Assembly (NCBI GenBank): GCA_012727835.1
Contig: JAAYGE010000199.1
Span: forward strand, 1 to 29,748
DNA from: Bacillota bacterium
Lineage (GTDB): Bacteria > Bacillota_H > UBA994 > UBA5500
Direction: 5' to 3'
Length of the DNA: 29,748 bases
Shown here: piece after piece, positions 15,807 to 23,604 of the stretch
How the letters are laid out: the number at the start of each line of letters is the position of its first letter
Position numbering within the stretch: the stretch's first letter is position 1
Notes under the pieces: generated by a model
Databases searched by the model: none
What the model was told of the DNA's origin: nothing
What the model saw: the letters and a program-made list of their open reading frames with translations, nothing else
Position numbers and translations under genes: made by a program

Positions 15807-16265
15807 ATGTCAGCGGATAAGAAACAACAGCAGGCCCAGCAACAGGCGTACCAAAGTCTGGCTCAAAAGCAAAAACCCAAACCGCCGGTGTTACGTAATG
15901 TAATCGTGGCTTATGTGGTGGGCGGATTAATCTGTGTTTTCGGCCAGGCTATCACCCAGCTGTACTTACGTTTAGGCTTTTCCGTAGAGGATGTGGGCAA
16001 CCCAACGGTAGCAACCTTAATATTGATTTCTGCCGTGCTCACCGGGCTAGGGATTTATGATGTTATCGCGCAATTCGCTGGTGCTGGAACGGCAGTGCCG
16101 GTAACCGGGTTTGCCAACTCGGTGGTTTCGGCCGCCCTAGAATTTAAACGGGAAGGTTTGGTTTTAGGGGTAGGCGCAAAGATGTTTTCTTTAGCCGGCC
16201 CGGTAATCGTGTATGGCACAGTAACAGCCTTCGTGGTGGGTATAATCAAGGCGTTGTTAGGTTAG
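15807..16265 (+). CDS. spoVAC: Stage V sporulation protein AC
   Basis: A 152-residue membrane protein with a Gln/Lys-rich N-terminal tail (about 1-30) and four transmembrane segments. The motif GIYDVIAQFAGAGTAVPVTGFANS is typical of SpoVAC/SpoVAE. SpoVAC is part of the inner-membrane channel that moves Ca-dipicolinate in and out of the spore, and is reported to be mechanosensitive in B. subtilis. AGGAGGAAAA lies before ATG 15807. spoVAD follows after 10 bases. Confidence 0.93.
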   Translation: MSADKKQQQAQQQAYQSLAQKQKPKPPVLRNVIVAYVVGGLICVFGQAITQLYLRLGFSVEDVGNPTVATLILISAVLTGLGIYDVIAQFAGAGTAVPVTGFANSVVSAALEFKREGLVLGVGAKMFSLAGPVIVYGTVTAFVVGIIKALLG

Positions 16266-16275
16266 GAGGGTAGGT

Positions 16276-17310
16276 ATGCTGGAACGAAAGTTGGGTGCGC
16301 AAACTCTAGTATTTAACAATTTTCCTCGTATCAAAGCAGCTGCCACCGTCGTAGGTCCCTTGGAAGGAGAAGGTCCCCTCGGTTCCTGTTACGATATCGT
16401 GTATCCGGATCAGACCCTGGGGCATAAAAGCTGGGAGGCTAGCGAGCGGGCTATGATGAAAGAAGCGGTTAATTTGGCCATTACCAAGGGGGGACTTACC
16501 AGCCAAGATATTGACTACATGTTGGCCGGCGACCTCCTTAACCAGATTATCACCTGCAATTTTGCGGCCCGAGACCTAGGAATCCCCTTTTTGGGTCTTT
16601 ATGGGGCTTGTTCCAGCTTTGCCGAGTCTCTGGGGCTAGCAGCGGTGCTAGTTGATGGCGGTTATGCTAGCCACACTGTGGCGGCCGTTTCCAGCCATTA
16701 TGGCACCAGCGAGCGCCAATATCGTTATCCTACCGAATATGGAGGACAGCGGCCGCCCTATTCGCAAACAACGGTGACCGGTAGCGGCGCCGCCCTGGTA
16801 TCTCAAGCCGACGATCCCCATCTGCCCGCCATTACCCATTTTACAATAGGCCGAGTATTGGACATGGGTATAAAGGACCCTTTCGACATGGGCTCGGCCA
16901 TGGCTCCTGCGGCTATGGATACCTTGCAACGCCACCTTTTAGACACGGGACGATCGGTGGCCGATTATGATTTGATCCTTACGGGGGATTTAGCTAGTGT
17001 GGGGAAGAAAATTATGCTAGAGCTGGCGAAACAGGAAGGCATTAATCTAAAGGACAAGTATGATGATTGCGGTTGCCGTGTTTTTGATTTGCAGCAACAG
17101 CCGGTGTTTGCCGGCGGCAGCGGTTGCGCCTGTTCGGCGGTAGTTACCTTGGGTAGCGTTCTGCCGAAAGTGATAAGCGGCGAGTTGCAACGGGTATTGA
17201 TTATTGCGACTGGCGCCCTGCTAAGCCCTTTGACCTTTCAACAGGGCGAATCGATTCCTTGCATTGCCCATGCGGTGGTGCTAGAACAGCTAGCAAAGGA
17301 GGCGCAATAA
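16276..17310 (+). CDS. spoVAD: Stage V sporulation protein AD (dipicolinate-binding)
   Basis: A 344-residue thiolase-fold protein. The N-terminal VFNNFPRIKAAATVVGPLEGEGPLG, the GACSSFAESLGLAA block, the CGCRVFD-type segment and the GGSGCACSAVV motif are typical of SpoVAD. It sits on the outer face of the spore inner membrane and binds dipicolinic acid. TAGGAGGG lies 6 bases upstream. It is immediately followed by spoVAE without any gap. Confidence 0.95.
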   Translation: MLERKLGAQTLVFNNFPRIKAAATVVGPLEGEGPLGSCYDIVYPDQTLGHKSWEASERAMMKEAVNLAITKGGLTSQDIDYMLAGDLLNQIITCNFAARDLGIPFLGLYGACSSFAESLGLAAVLVDGGYASHTVAAVSSHYGTSERQYRYPTEYGGQRPPYSQTTVTGSGAALVSQADDPHLPAITHFTIGRVLDMGIKDPFDMGSAMAPAAMDTLQRHLLDTGRSVADYDLILTGDLASVGKKIMLELAKQEGINLKDKYDDCGCRVFDLQQQPVFAGGSGCACSAVVTLGSVLPKVISGELQRVLIIATGALLSPLTFQQGESIPCIAHAVVLEQLAKEAQ

Positions 17311-17664
17311 ATGGGTAGCTACTTAACGGCCTTTCTCGTCGGCGGACTAATTTGTGCCTTGGCTCAGCTTCTCTTTGATTTAACTTCCCTTACTCCGGCC
17401 CATGTGTTAACCCTCTTTGTTGTAATAGGGGGAATTCTATCAGGCTTAGGGCTGTATGAACCCCTGGTGCAGTTTGCTGGGGCAGGGGCCACGGTCCCCA
17501 TCACCTCCTTTGGCCATCAATTGGTGCAAGGAGCTTTGCGGGAGTTGGAAATCCATGGGATAGTCGGTGTTTTGGCCGGTATTTTTGATCTGAGTAGTGC
17601 GGGTATCACGTCGGCTATAATTTTTGGTTTTATTGTAGCTTTGCTTTTTGACCCTAAAGGTTAG
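17311..17664 (+). CDS. spoVAE: Stage V sporulation protein AE (SpoVAEb)
   Basis: A 117-residue, four-helix membrane protein with GLYEPLVQFAGAGATVPITSFGHQLVQG, paralogous to SpoVAC. It matches the SpoVAEb component of the dipicolinate channel. ATG directly follows the spoVAD stop, with AAAGGAGG inside spoVAD. No spoVAF or spoVAEa follows; the locus is the minimal C-D-E set. Confidence 0.92.
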   Translation: MGSYLTAFLVGGLICALAQLLFDLTSLTPAHVLTLFVVIGGILSGLGLYEPLVQFAGAGATVPITSFGHQLVQGALRELEIHGIVGVLAGIFDLSSAGITSAIIFGFIVALLFDPKG

Positions 17665-17678
17665 GTGAGCTAGTGTAT

Positions 17679-17835
17679 GGGGATTATGGAAAAAAGAGGT
17701 CCTAGGAGTCTATTGGTATGCCAATGGTAGTTTCGGATACACTTTAGGCTGCGGGATGTGCTTAAGCACGGGCAGGCCCTACCGTGCCTAGAGCAGCATC
17801 CCGTGGCTTCTACGAAATTCCTCTCACCAAACCCC
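17679..17835 (+). ncRNA. Candidate structured RNA or leader, unassigned
   Basis: Several pairings fit one fold. The closing helices are GGGG (17679-17682)/CCCC (17832-17835), TGG (17687-17689)/CCA (17827-17829) and AGAGG (17695-17699)/CCTCT (17820-17824). A side hairpin is CTATTGG/CCAATGG at 17710-17727. A terminal stem is CGGGATG (17752-17758)/CATCCCG (17797-17803) enclosing GCACGG (17766-17771)/CCGTGC (17782-17787). The palindrome GTGCTTAAGCAC (17758-17769) offers a competing hairpin. The long rod with bulges loosely recalls 6S RNA. I recognise no known motif and no promoter upstream. Confidence 0.3.
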
Positions 17836-17848
17836 TATTTCCCCTCTG

Positions 17849-17871
17849 CCTAACTGCCTGCTGGCAATAGG
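17849..17871 (+). other. Small hairpin before the promoter-like site
   Basis: CCTA..TGCC pairs with GGCA.TAGG around a TGCT loop. There is no T-tract, so it is not a clear terminator. Confidence 0.25.
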
Positions 17872-17884
17872 TGGAGAGTACATG

Positions 17885-17890
17885 TATAAT
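17885..17890 (+). promoter_or_regulatory. Possible -10 element for the CBS-tRNA nucleotidyltransferase gene
   Basis: A perfect TATAAT lies at 17885-17890, with a weak TGGCAA at 17862-17867 (17-base spacer). It overlaps an alternative ATG (17882) for the downstream frame. If used, transcription would start near 17897 and translation must begin at TTG 17915 or GTG 17921. Confidence 0.4.
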
Positions 17891-17920
17891 TTATATGTAG
17901 GTGAAGGGGGGTACTTGGTT

Positions 17921-20554
17921 GTGCAGGTAATTACAACCCATGTAAACACGGATTTTGATGGTTTAGGAGCCATGTTAGCCGCTGCCCAGCTCTACCCTAA
18001 GGCAGCCCTCTATTTTTCTGGACAGTTGAGCCGCCCCGTACGCGAATTTTACTCCTTGTATAGGGATTCGCTGCCTATTAGAGCCCCCGAAATGCTTAAT
18101 CTTGGTACTGTAAGCGAGTTAATTATCGTTGATACTCAACAAGCCAAGCGTTTAGGTCGTTTTAAAGCTTTGTTGGAACGACCGGATGTACAGGTGACAA
18201 TTTTTGATCATCATCCGCCACCTAGAGAGCCGATTACCCGGGCTAAACTGCATCATGCTAAGGTGGGGGCTATCACCAGTTTTCTGGTGAACCGTATGGC
18301 GGCCCAGAACCTGGTACCCAACCAATTGGAAGCCACGGTTATGGCTCTCGGTATCTATGCCGATACTTCCTCTCTCACCGCACCTACTACCACCTTGCAA
18401 GATGTGGATGCTATTCGGTTCCTGTTAGAAGCGGGAGCCGATTTAGAAGTAATTCATCGCTATTTACATAGTCCGTTGACTCAAAACCATCGCCTTTTGC
18501 TAGAAGAGATGTTAGCCAATTCGGAGCGATTCTATCACCATGGAGTAAGCATTCTCATCACCCTCTGTTCTATTGACTATTACCTAGATGGCTTAGGACT
18601 GCTCAGCGAGCGTTTGGCAGCCATTGAAGGAGCCGATCTAGTGTTTTGCCTAGTAGAAATGGACGGGCGCGTGCATCTAACCGCCCGCAGTCGCCTCAAT
18701 CACCTGCCGGTAAACGAAATTGTTGCCCATTTCGGTGGCAGTGGCCACCCTTTAGCTGCTGCTGCTACTATTAAGGGACGCTCATTACTAGAGCTGAAGC
18801 AACAGCTGGTGAGCTATTTAGCAACCCGCTTGAGTCCTCCTCTGACAGCCGCCGATATCATGTCCCAGCCGATTCATAGCACCGTTCCTGATACCTCTAT
18901 GGAAGAAGTGGGCCAAGCCATGTTGCGTTATGGTCATGGCGGTTTACCGGTCATTGCCGATGGGCAGTTGGTAGGTATCATTTCTCGCCGTGATGTGGAT
19001 AAGGCTATCCATCATGGTTTAACCCATGCTCCCGTGAAAGGTTTCATGTCTACCAATGTGGTAACCATTTCTCCCACTGCTTCGTTGGACGAAATACAGC
19101 GATTGCTAGTCGGCAAAGACATCGGGCGGTTACCGGTAGTTGATCAGGAGGGGAAGCTCATCGGGATAGTGACTCGTACCGATGTGTTGAAGGCTTTGCA
19201 TGGACGTAGCTATCCCCATTGGTATCAAATGAATGGGCGTGCCACCGTTGATGAACCGTCTCGGAGCACTATGCTGGCCAATTTGATGACCGAACGCTTG
19301 CCTAAGAAACTACAAGGACTGCTGTTGCTGATCGGGAAGCAAGCGGCGCGCCACCAGGTACGGGCCTATTTGGTAGGAGGTATAGTGCGCGATCTATTGC
19401 TCAACGTTCCAAACCATGATATCGATATTGTGGTGGAGCCGTCGGCCATAGAATTTGCTGAACAGCTGGCCAAAGTTTTTGGTGGGTCCGTTCAGACCTA
19501 CCCCCAGTTTGGTACGGCCACAATTAAGCGCCCCGATGGTGTCACTGTGGACTTAGTCACGGCCCGCTCCGAATTTTACGTCAGTCCGGCGGCTATGCCT
19601 ACTGTGGAGCAGGCAAATCTGAAGCAAGACCTCTATCGGCGAGATTTTACTATCAATACCGTGGCCATCGCTCTGCACGGAACCGATTATGGGCGCTTCT
19701 ATGACTTTTTCGGTGGTCGCGCCGATTTGGAAGCAGGAATTGTCCGGGTTCTCTATAACTTAAGTTTTGTAGATGATCCTACGCGCATTTTGCGCGCTAT
19801 TCGCTTCGAACAACGTTATGGATTTAAGATAGAGCCTGAAACCATGGGTTTCTTAAGAAACGCCTTAGAGCATAATCTATTAAAAGAAGTCTCAGGCGAG
19901 CGGATCAAGGACGAGCTGGTGCAATCCTTGAGCGAGGATAAGGCCCCTCATATAATATTACGCATGGATGAACTGGGGATCTGGCCGACCCTTTTGCCGG
20001 GCCTAGAACTCTCCGATACACTGATTGCCCATCTGCGTGATGCCCAGGACCATATCCAGTGGTTTGAAGACCTACAAACGGATACCACTTTAGAGCGTTG
20101 GTTGGTATATTTGTTGCTTCTTTCAACGGGAGTTACCACAGAGCAATTGCACTTGTGGCCAGAGCGGCTGGCCCTAACGAAAAGAGAACGGGAAATGTTA
20201 CTTTCCTTCTCTGCTACGCAGGCCGGTTTGGCTACGGGGTTAACCGAGGCCAGCCGCGGGGAAGAGGTGTTTCAATTGCTGGAGGGACAACCGGCCGAAT
20301 GTCAGGTGGCTATGGCCGTGTTGCAGGGTAGGGCGGTCAGAAAACAGCTGGCAGAGTACTGGAAGCACTTAGTTAACGTCCACCCCGAAGTTAATGGCCA
20401 TGATCTATTGAGCATTGGTCTTAAACCGGGTCCGCAGGTGGGTGAAATTCTGCGAAAAATACACATGGCCCGCCTAAATGGTCAGGTAGTCAATAAGGAG
20501 CAGGAACTAGAGTTAGCACGTCAGCTATTGCTGACACCAGAGGAAGGAAGATAG
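17921..20554 (+). CDS. DHH phosphoesterase - CBS pair - tRNA nucleotidyltransferase (CCA-adding type) fusion
   Basis: A fusion protein of about 877 residues. Residues 1-300 form a DHH/DHHA1 phosphoesterase (THVNTDFDGLGA; DHH at 96-98; GGSGHPLAAAATI). Residues about 310-430 are two CBS domains (ADIMSQPIHSTV; VKGFMSTNVVTI), which usually bind adenosyl ligands. From about 480 on comes a class II polymerase head (LVGGIVRDLLL, DIDIVVEP, YRRDFTINTVAI) with RNA-binding helices. It should act on tRNA 3' ends and perhaps cleave small RNAs or nucleotides. GTG 17921 follows AAGGGGGG by 9 bases; ATG 17882 has GGTGGAG upstream and cannot be excluded. It is tightly followed by the M50 gene. Confidence 0.9.
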   Translation: MQVITTHVNTDFDGLGAMLAAAQLYPKAALYFSGQLSRPVREFYSLYRDSLPIRAPEMLNLGTVSELIIVDTQQAKRLGRFKALLERPDVQVTIFDHHPPPREPITRAKLHHAKVGAITSFLVNRMAAQNLVPNQLEATVMALGIYADTSSLTAPTTTLQDVDAIRFLLEAGADLEVIHRYLHSPLTQNHRLLLEEMLANSERFYHHGVSILITLCSIDYYLDGLGLLSERLAAIEGADLVFCLVEMDGRVHLTARSRLNHLPVNEIVAHFGGSGHPLAAAATIKGRSLLELKQQLVSYLATRLSPPLTAADIMSQPIHSTVPDTSMEEVGQAMLRYGHGGLPVIADGQLVGIISRRDVDKAIHHGLTHAPVKGFMSTNVVTISPTASLDEIQRLLVGKDIGRLPVVDQEGKLIGIVTRTDVLKALHGRSYPHWYQMNGRATVDEPSRSTMLANLMTERLPKKLQGLLLLIGKQAARHQVRAYLVGGIVRDLLLNVPNHDIDIVVEPSAIEFAEQLAKVFGGSVQTYPQFGTATIKRPDGVTVDLVTARSEFYVSPAAMPTVEQANLKQDLYRRDFTINTVAIALHGTDYGRFYDFFGGRADLEAGIVRVLYNLSFVDDPTRILRAIRFEQRYGFKIEPETMGFLRNALEHNLLKEVSGERIKDELVQSLSEDKAPHIILRMDELGIWPTLLPGLELSDTLIAHLRDAQDHIQWFEDLQTDTTLERWLVYLLLLSTGVTTEQLHLWPERLALTKREREMLLSFSATQAGLATGLTEASRGEEVFQLLEGQPAECQVAMAVLQGRAVRKQLAEYWKHLVNVHPEVNGHDLLSIGLKPGPQVGEILRKIHMARLNGQVVNKEQELELARQLLLTPEEGR

Positions 20555-20556
20555 TG

Positions 20557-21189
20557 ATGTTAAGAAGTTTCACCCCTGATATTTTCTTACAACTGCCAGC
20601 TTTGCTGATAGCTTTAACCTTCCATGAATATGCCCATGCTTGGGTGGCCGATCGTTTAGGAGATCCTACCCCCCGCATACGGGGTAGGCTCACCCTGAAC
20701 CCGATCGCCCACATTGATCCCATCGGACTTGTCATGCTACTTATATTTAGATTTGGCTGGGCTAAGCCAGTAGAGGTTAATCCTTATAATTTTGATAATC
20801 GGGAGCAGGGGATGGCTTGGGTATCGCTAGCCGGCCCGGCCATGAATCTTTTACTAGGGCTTGCTGCCACCTTGCTTTCTGCTCTTTTGCTCCTCAACAC
20901 CGGGAACACGCCTTTTGTAAGACTGCTAAATTGGTTGATATTGTATAACGTCTATTTCGCTGTTTTTAACTTGATTCCCATACCACCATTGGATGGCTCC
21001 AAATTGCTTTTCTTTTTCTTACCCCGAGGTATAGTATACCGATATCTGGACACTATCAGCCAGTATGGTTTCTTGATTTTAATTCTGGCGATTTCCAGCG
21101 GGCTTGTTACAGAGACCATCGGCCGCATTGCAAGAGGCATTATGGGGATATACGAAGTAGTTGTTTTCACTTTGTTGGGATTGTACTAG
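20557..21189 (+). CDS. Site-2-type zinc metalloprotease, family M50
   Basis: An integral membrane protein of about 210 residues with zinc ligands HEYAH at 23-27 (TFHEYAHAW) and PPLDG near residue 146 that supplies the third ligand. It has about five transmembrane helices and no PDZ domain. This is the short YwhC-like branch that cuts within the membrane. Targets are unknown. The GTG at 20554 overlaps the previous stop (TAGTG); ATG 20557 lies 7 bases after GGAAGGAAG and is preferred. It is followed by scpA after 13 bases, as in many Clostridia. Confidence 0.88.
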   Translation: MLRSFTPDIFLQLPALLIALTFHEYAHAWVADRLGDPTPRIRGRLTLNPIAHIDPIGLVMLLIFRFGWAKPVEVNPYNFDNREQGMAWVSLAGPAMNLLLGLAATLLSALLLLNTGNTPFVRLLNWLILYNVYFAVFNLIPIPPLDGSKLLFFFLPRGIVYRYLDTISQYGFLILILAISSGLVTETIGRIARGIMGIYEVVVFTLLGLY

Positions 21190-21202
21190 GAAGTGATTGT
21201 AG

Positions 21203-21934
21203 ATGGCGATAAATGTTGCTCTGGAGACTTTTGAGGGCCCCTTGGACTTGCTACTACAGCTGGTTCGCCGATCCCAAATCAGCGTATGGGAGATACGTAT
21301 TCAGAGCATTTGTGAGCAGTTTATAGAGTATACACGACAACTGGAGAAGATTGATGTGGAGCAGGCGGGGGACTTTATGGTGATGGCTTCCACCCTTATA
21401 CGCATTAAGGCTCGCCTGCTATTGCCCCGGCCGGAAAATGAACCGCCGGCAGAGGAATCCATCGATGAGGAGGAAGCTCTGATTACGCGCCTGCTGCTTT
21501 ATGAAGGATTTAAGGAGGCGGCAGAGGAGTTGGAGCGGATGGCCGAGACAAGCATGGTCCTATATCCTAGGGGGTATATGGAAGAATTAGGGCCGCGGCC
21601 GGTGGACGACCCCTTGCAAGGAGTTTCTTTACTAACTTTGGCCGTCATGGCGCAAGAGGCTTGCAAAAGTATAGAAAGACCAGACATAATTACCGTGGAG
21701 ACTGAAAGCTACACCGTGGGGGAACAAATGGCCTATATTGAACACCGGCTGACCGATAGACAGGAAGTGCTTTCTTTCGAGGAGTTATTGACGTCGCAAG
21801 CTAGCAGAGAAGAAATCGTGACCACCTTTTTGGCCGTCTTAGAATTGGTACGTTTACAGCGAATTATCGTTTGGCAAGAGAATCACCTTTCGCCGGTGCT
21901 GATTGCTAGGAGGGTTGTCCATGCGGCAATTTAG
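21203..21934 (+). CDS. scpA: Segregation and condensation protein A
   Basis: A 243-residue kleisin. The N-terminal FEGPLDLLLQLVRRSQISVWEI and MVMASTLIRIKARLLLP helices bind the SMC neck. An acidic linker (ENEPPAEESIDEEEAL) leads to a C-terminal winged helix (FLAVLELVRLQRIIVWQ) for the SMC head. With ScpB and SMC it compacts and segregates the chromosome. Its last 14 bases overlap scpB, so the pair is coupled. GAAGTGATTG is a weak ribosome site, consistent with translation coupled to the upstream gene. Confidence 0.95.
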   Translation: MAINVALETFEGPLDLLLQLVRRSQISVWEIRIQSICEQFIEYTRQLEKIDVEQAGDFMVMASTLIRIKARLLLPRPENEPPAEESIDEEEALITRLLLYEGFKEAAEELERMAETSMVLYPRGYMEELGPRPVDDPLQGVSLLTLAVMAQEACKSIERPDIITVETESYTVGEQMAYIEHRLTDRQEVLSFEELLTSQASREEIVTTFLAVLELVRLQRIIVWQENHLSPVLIARRVVHAAI

Positions 21935-22436
21935 ACCGGAAGCGCAGCTGGAAGCAGTTTTGTTTGCCGCCCCCGAACCGGTAAGTCTGGAAAAACTAGC
22001 GGAAATATTGGGAATGCCCCTGTGGGAATGCGAACAGGTACTGGAACGCTATAGGCAAGCTTTACAGACTAATGAACGGGGTATCATGTTACGTTTTGTA
22101 GCTGGGGGCTGGCAGCTGGTCACTAAGCCAGAAATGGCAGATTTAATAGCCAATCTGGCTCCTAAGCGACATTATAAATTGTCAAAGCCTACCTTAGAGA
22201 CCTTAGCTATTATTGCTTACCGGCAACCGATAACCCGGGCTGAGATCGAAGAAATTCGAGGCGTGAAAGCGGAGAAGGCTCTGGCAACCCTACTAGAACG
22301 GGGTTTAATAGTAGAGGCTGGGCGCAAGGATACCATCGGGCGTCCCATTCTGTATGCCACCAGTGACGCCTTTTTGGAATACTTTGGACTAAAATCGCTG
22401 GAAGATTTACCTGCCGTCGGGCGGCTGCGACTTTAG
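21921..22436 (+). CDS. scpB: Segregation and condensation protein B
   Basis: A protein of about 171 residues with two winged-helix domains (QLEAVLFAAPEPVSLEKLAEIL; KPTLETLAIIAYRQPITRAEIEEIRG). It dimerises and binds the ScpA linker to regulate the SMC complex. ATG 21921 lies 6 bases after AGGAGGG inside scpA. The longer frame from 21903 has no site. A gap of 57 bases follows, with an AT-rich stretch. Confidence 0.95.
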   Translation: MRQFRPEAQLEAVLFAAPEPVSLEKLAEILGMPLWECEQVLERYRQALQTNERGIMLRFVAGGWQLVTKPEMADLIANLAPKRHYKLSKPTLETLAIIAYRQPITRAEIEEIRGVKAEKALATLLERGLIVEAGRKDTIGRPILYATSDAFLEYFGLKSLEDLPAVGRLRL

Positions 22437-22493
22437 TATTTTTTTGTAATTGAGGGTAATTATAGAATAGGAATCCCGGGAGGAGCTATTATA

Positions 22494-23036
22494 GTGCTAC
22501 TATGGATTGCTATTCTTCTTTTTTTTGCCCCATTGGTTCTAATTCAGAAAATCAAATTTGAACTCAGCTATTGGCGGGAAGGGAAAAAAGATTTACTTAC
22601 GGTCGCCCTGTTGGGGCCTTGCAGTCTGCGCCTATATCGCGCTGAAAAATCTCTAGCCGGTGGTTCTCCAGTTAGAGAAAAGCTTTCTTCCCTAAAACGC
22701 CTTGCCCCTTTAGTTAAATGGCAGCGGCCCCTATTCAGGAGCGTAATTGAACGCGGGCATTTAGAAAAATTAGAGTGGAAAACCGAGTTCGGAACGCCCG
22801 ATGCGGCATTAACCGGCATGGTGATCGGACTAGCATGGGTATTCCATGGCTGGCTACTAGCCTTGTTACAGAATAAAGGGTGGGAGACCGAGCCGGAGGC
22901 TATAGAGTTTGTTCCAGTTTTTGATAAGACCTATTTTTGTACCTCTTTCCACTGCATAGTTAGCATGCGAATCGTGCATGTTATTAGTACACAGCTCCGA
23001 TGGCTTAGGTTAAAGTTGCGACAAAGAAAGAGGTGA
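22494..23036 (+). CDS. DUF2953 membrane-associated protein (YtfI-like)
   Basis: A 180-residue protein with an N-terminal hydrophobic helix (LLWIAILLFFAPLVLI), a basic middle and a conserved C-terminal stretch (EWKTEFGTPDAALTGMVIGLAW). The GTPDAALTG motif and location before ytfJ match DUF2953/YtfI, a sporulation-associated protein of unknown role. GTG 22494 follows GGGAGGAGC. ytfJ begins 6 bases after its stop. Confidence 0.8.
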   Translation: MLLWIAILLFFAPLVLIQKIKFELSYWREGKKDLLTVALLGPCSLRLYRAEKSLAGGSPVREKLSSLKRLAPLVKWQRPLFRSVIERGHLEKLEWKTEFGTPDAALTGMVIGLAWVFHGWLLALLQNKGWETEPEAIEFVPVFDKTYFCTSFHCIVSMRIVHVISTQLRWLRLKLRQRKR

Positions 23037-23042
23037 AATACC

Positions 23043-23465
23043 TTGGACAACCATCCGATTCAAGGCATGATGCGCACGGTCATGGAGAGTATGAAAGAAA
23101 TGGTGGATGTGAATACTATCGTTGGCGACCCGGTTGAAACGCCGGACGGCAGCGTGATAATGCCAATTAGTCGCGTGGCCTTCGGCTATGCCGCCGGTGG
23201 AAGCGAGTTTGTAGCCCAAAAGACCAGTGAAGGTAAGGGGCATCCCTTTGGCGGCGGCACCGGCGCCGGGGTTTCTGTCCAACCGGTGGGCTTCTTAGTA
23301 GTAGGTAATGGTAACATTCGTATGCTACCTGTAGATACCAATACTATGGTTGACCGCCTGGTTGATCTAACGCCCCAGCTTATTAATCAGGTTCAGGGCC
23401 TACTCGCCGGTCGCAACCCACGACAAGAGCCGCCCGCACCACCGCCAATGCAGTTTATGGAGTAA
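23043..23465 (+). CDS. ytfJ: GerW/YtfJ family sporulation protein
   Basis: A 140-residue soluble protein. HPIQGMMRTVMESMKEMVDVNTIVGDPVETPDG and VAFGYAAGGSEF, followed by a Gly-rich GHPFGGGTGAG, match YtfJ, a spore protein. In B. subtilis it is a sigma-F gene involved in lysozyme resistance and germination. The TTG start 23043 follows GAGGTGAAA. A proline-rich tail ends the protein. A terminator follows. Confidence 0.92.
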   Translation: MDNHPIQGMMRTVMESMKEMVDVNTIVGDPVETPDGSVIMPISRVAFGYAAGGSEFVAQKTSEGKGHPFGGGTGAGVSVQPVGFLVVGNGNIRMLPVDTNTMVDRLVDLTPQLINQVQGLLAGRNPRQEPPAPPPMQFME

Positions 23466-23489
23466 AACTAAACAACCGCTACTTTGATT

Positions 23490-23524
23490 AGCCCTCTATC
23501 CATTCAGCGATAGAGGGCTTTTTG
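23490..23524 (+). terminator. Terminator after ytfJ
   Basis: A perfect 11-bp stem AGCCCTCTATC (23490-23500)/GATAGAGGGCT (23509-23519) with an 8-base loop is followed by TTTTT. Confidence 0.9.
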
Positions 23525-23604
23525 TGTGCATTGGAGCCGGTCTAGGCCCATTGGCTAGTCCATATACATTAAAGAGACAGGGATCAGGAGAGGGAGGGAG
23601 ATGG

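Noticed and set aside
17665..17920. T-box, c-di-AMP, guanidine or SRP RNA before the CBS-tRNA nucleotidyltransferase gene
   Set aside because: None of the conserved cores (T-box GGTGG, SRP GGTC...GGAAGCAGC, ykkC ACGR pattern) is present in the proper context.
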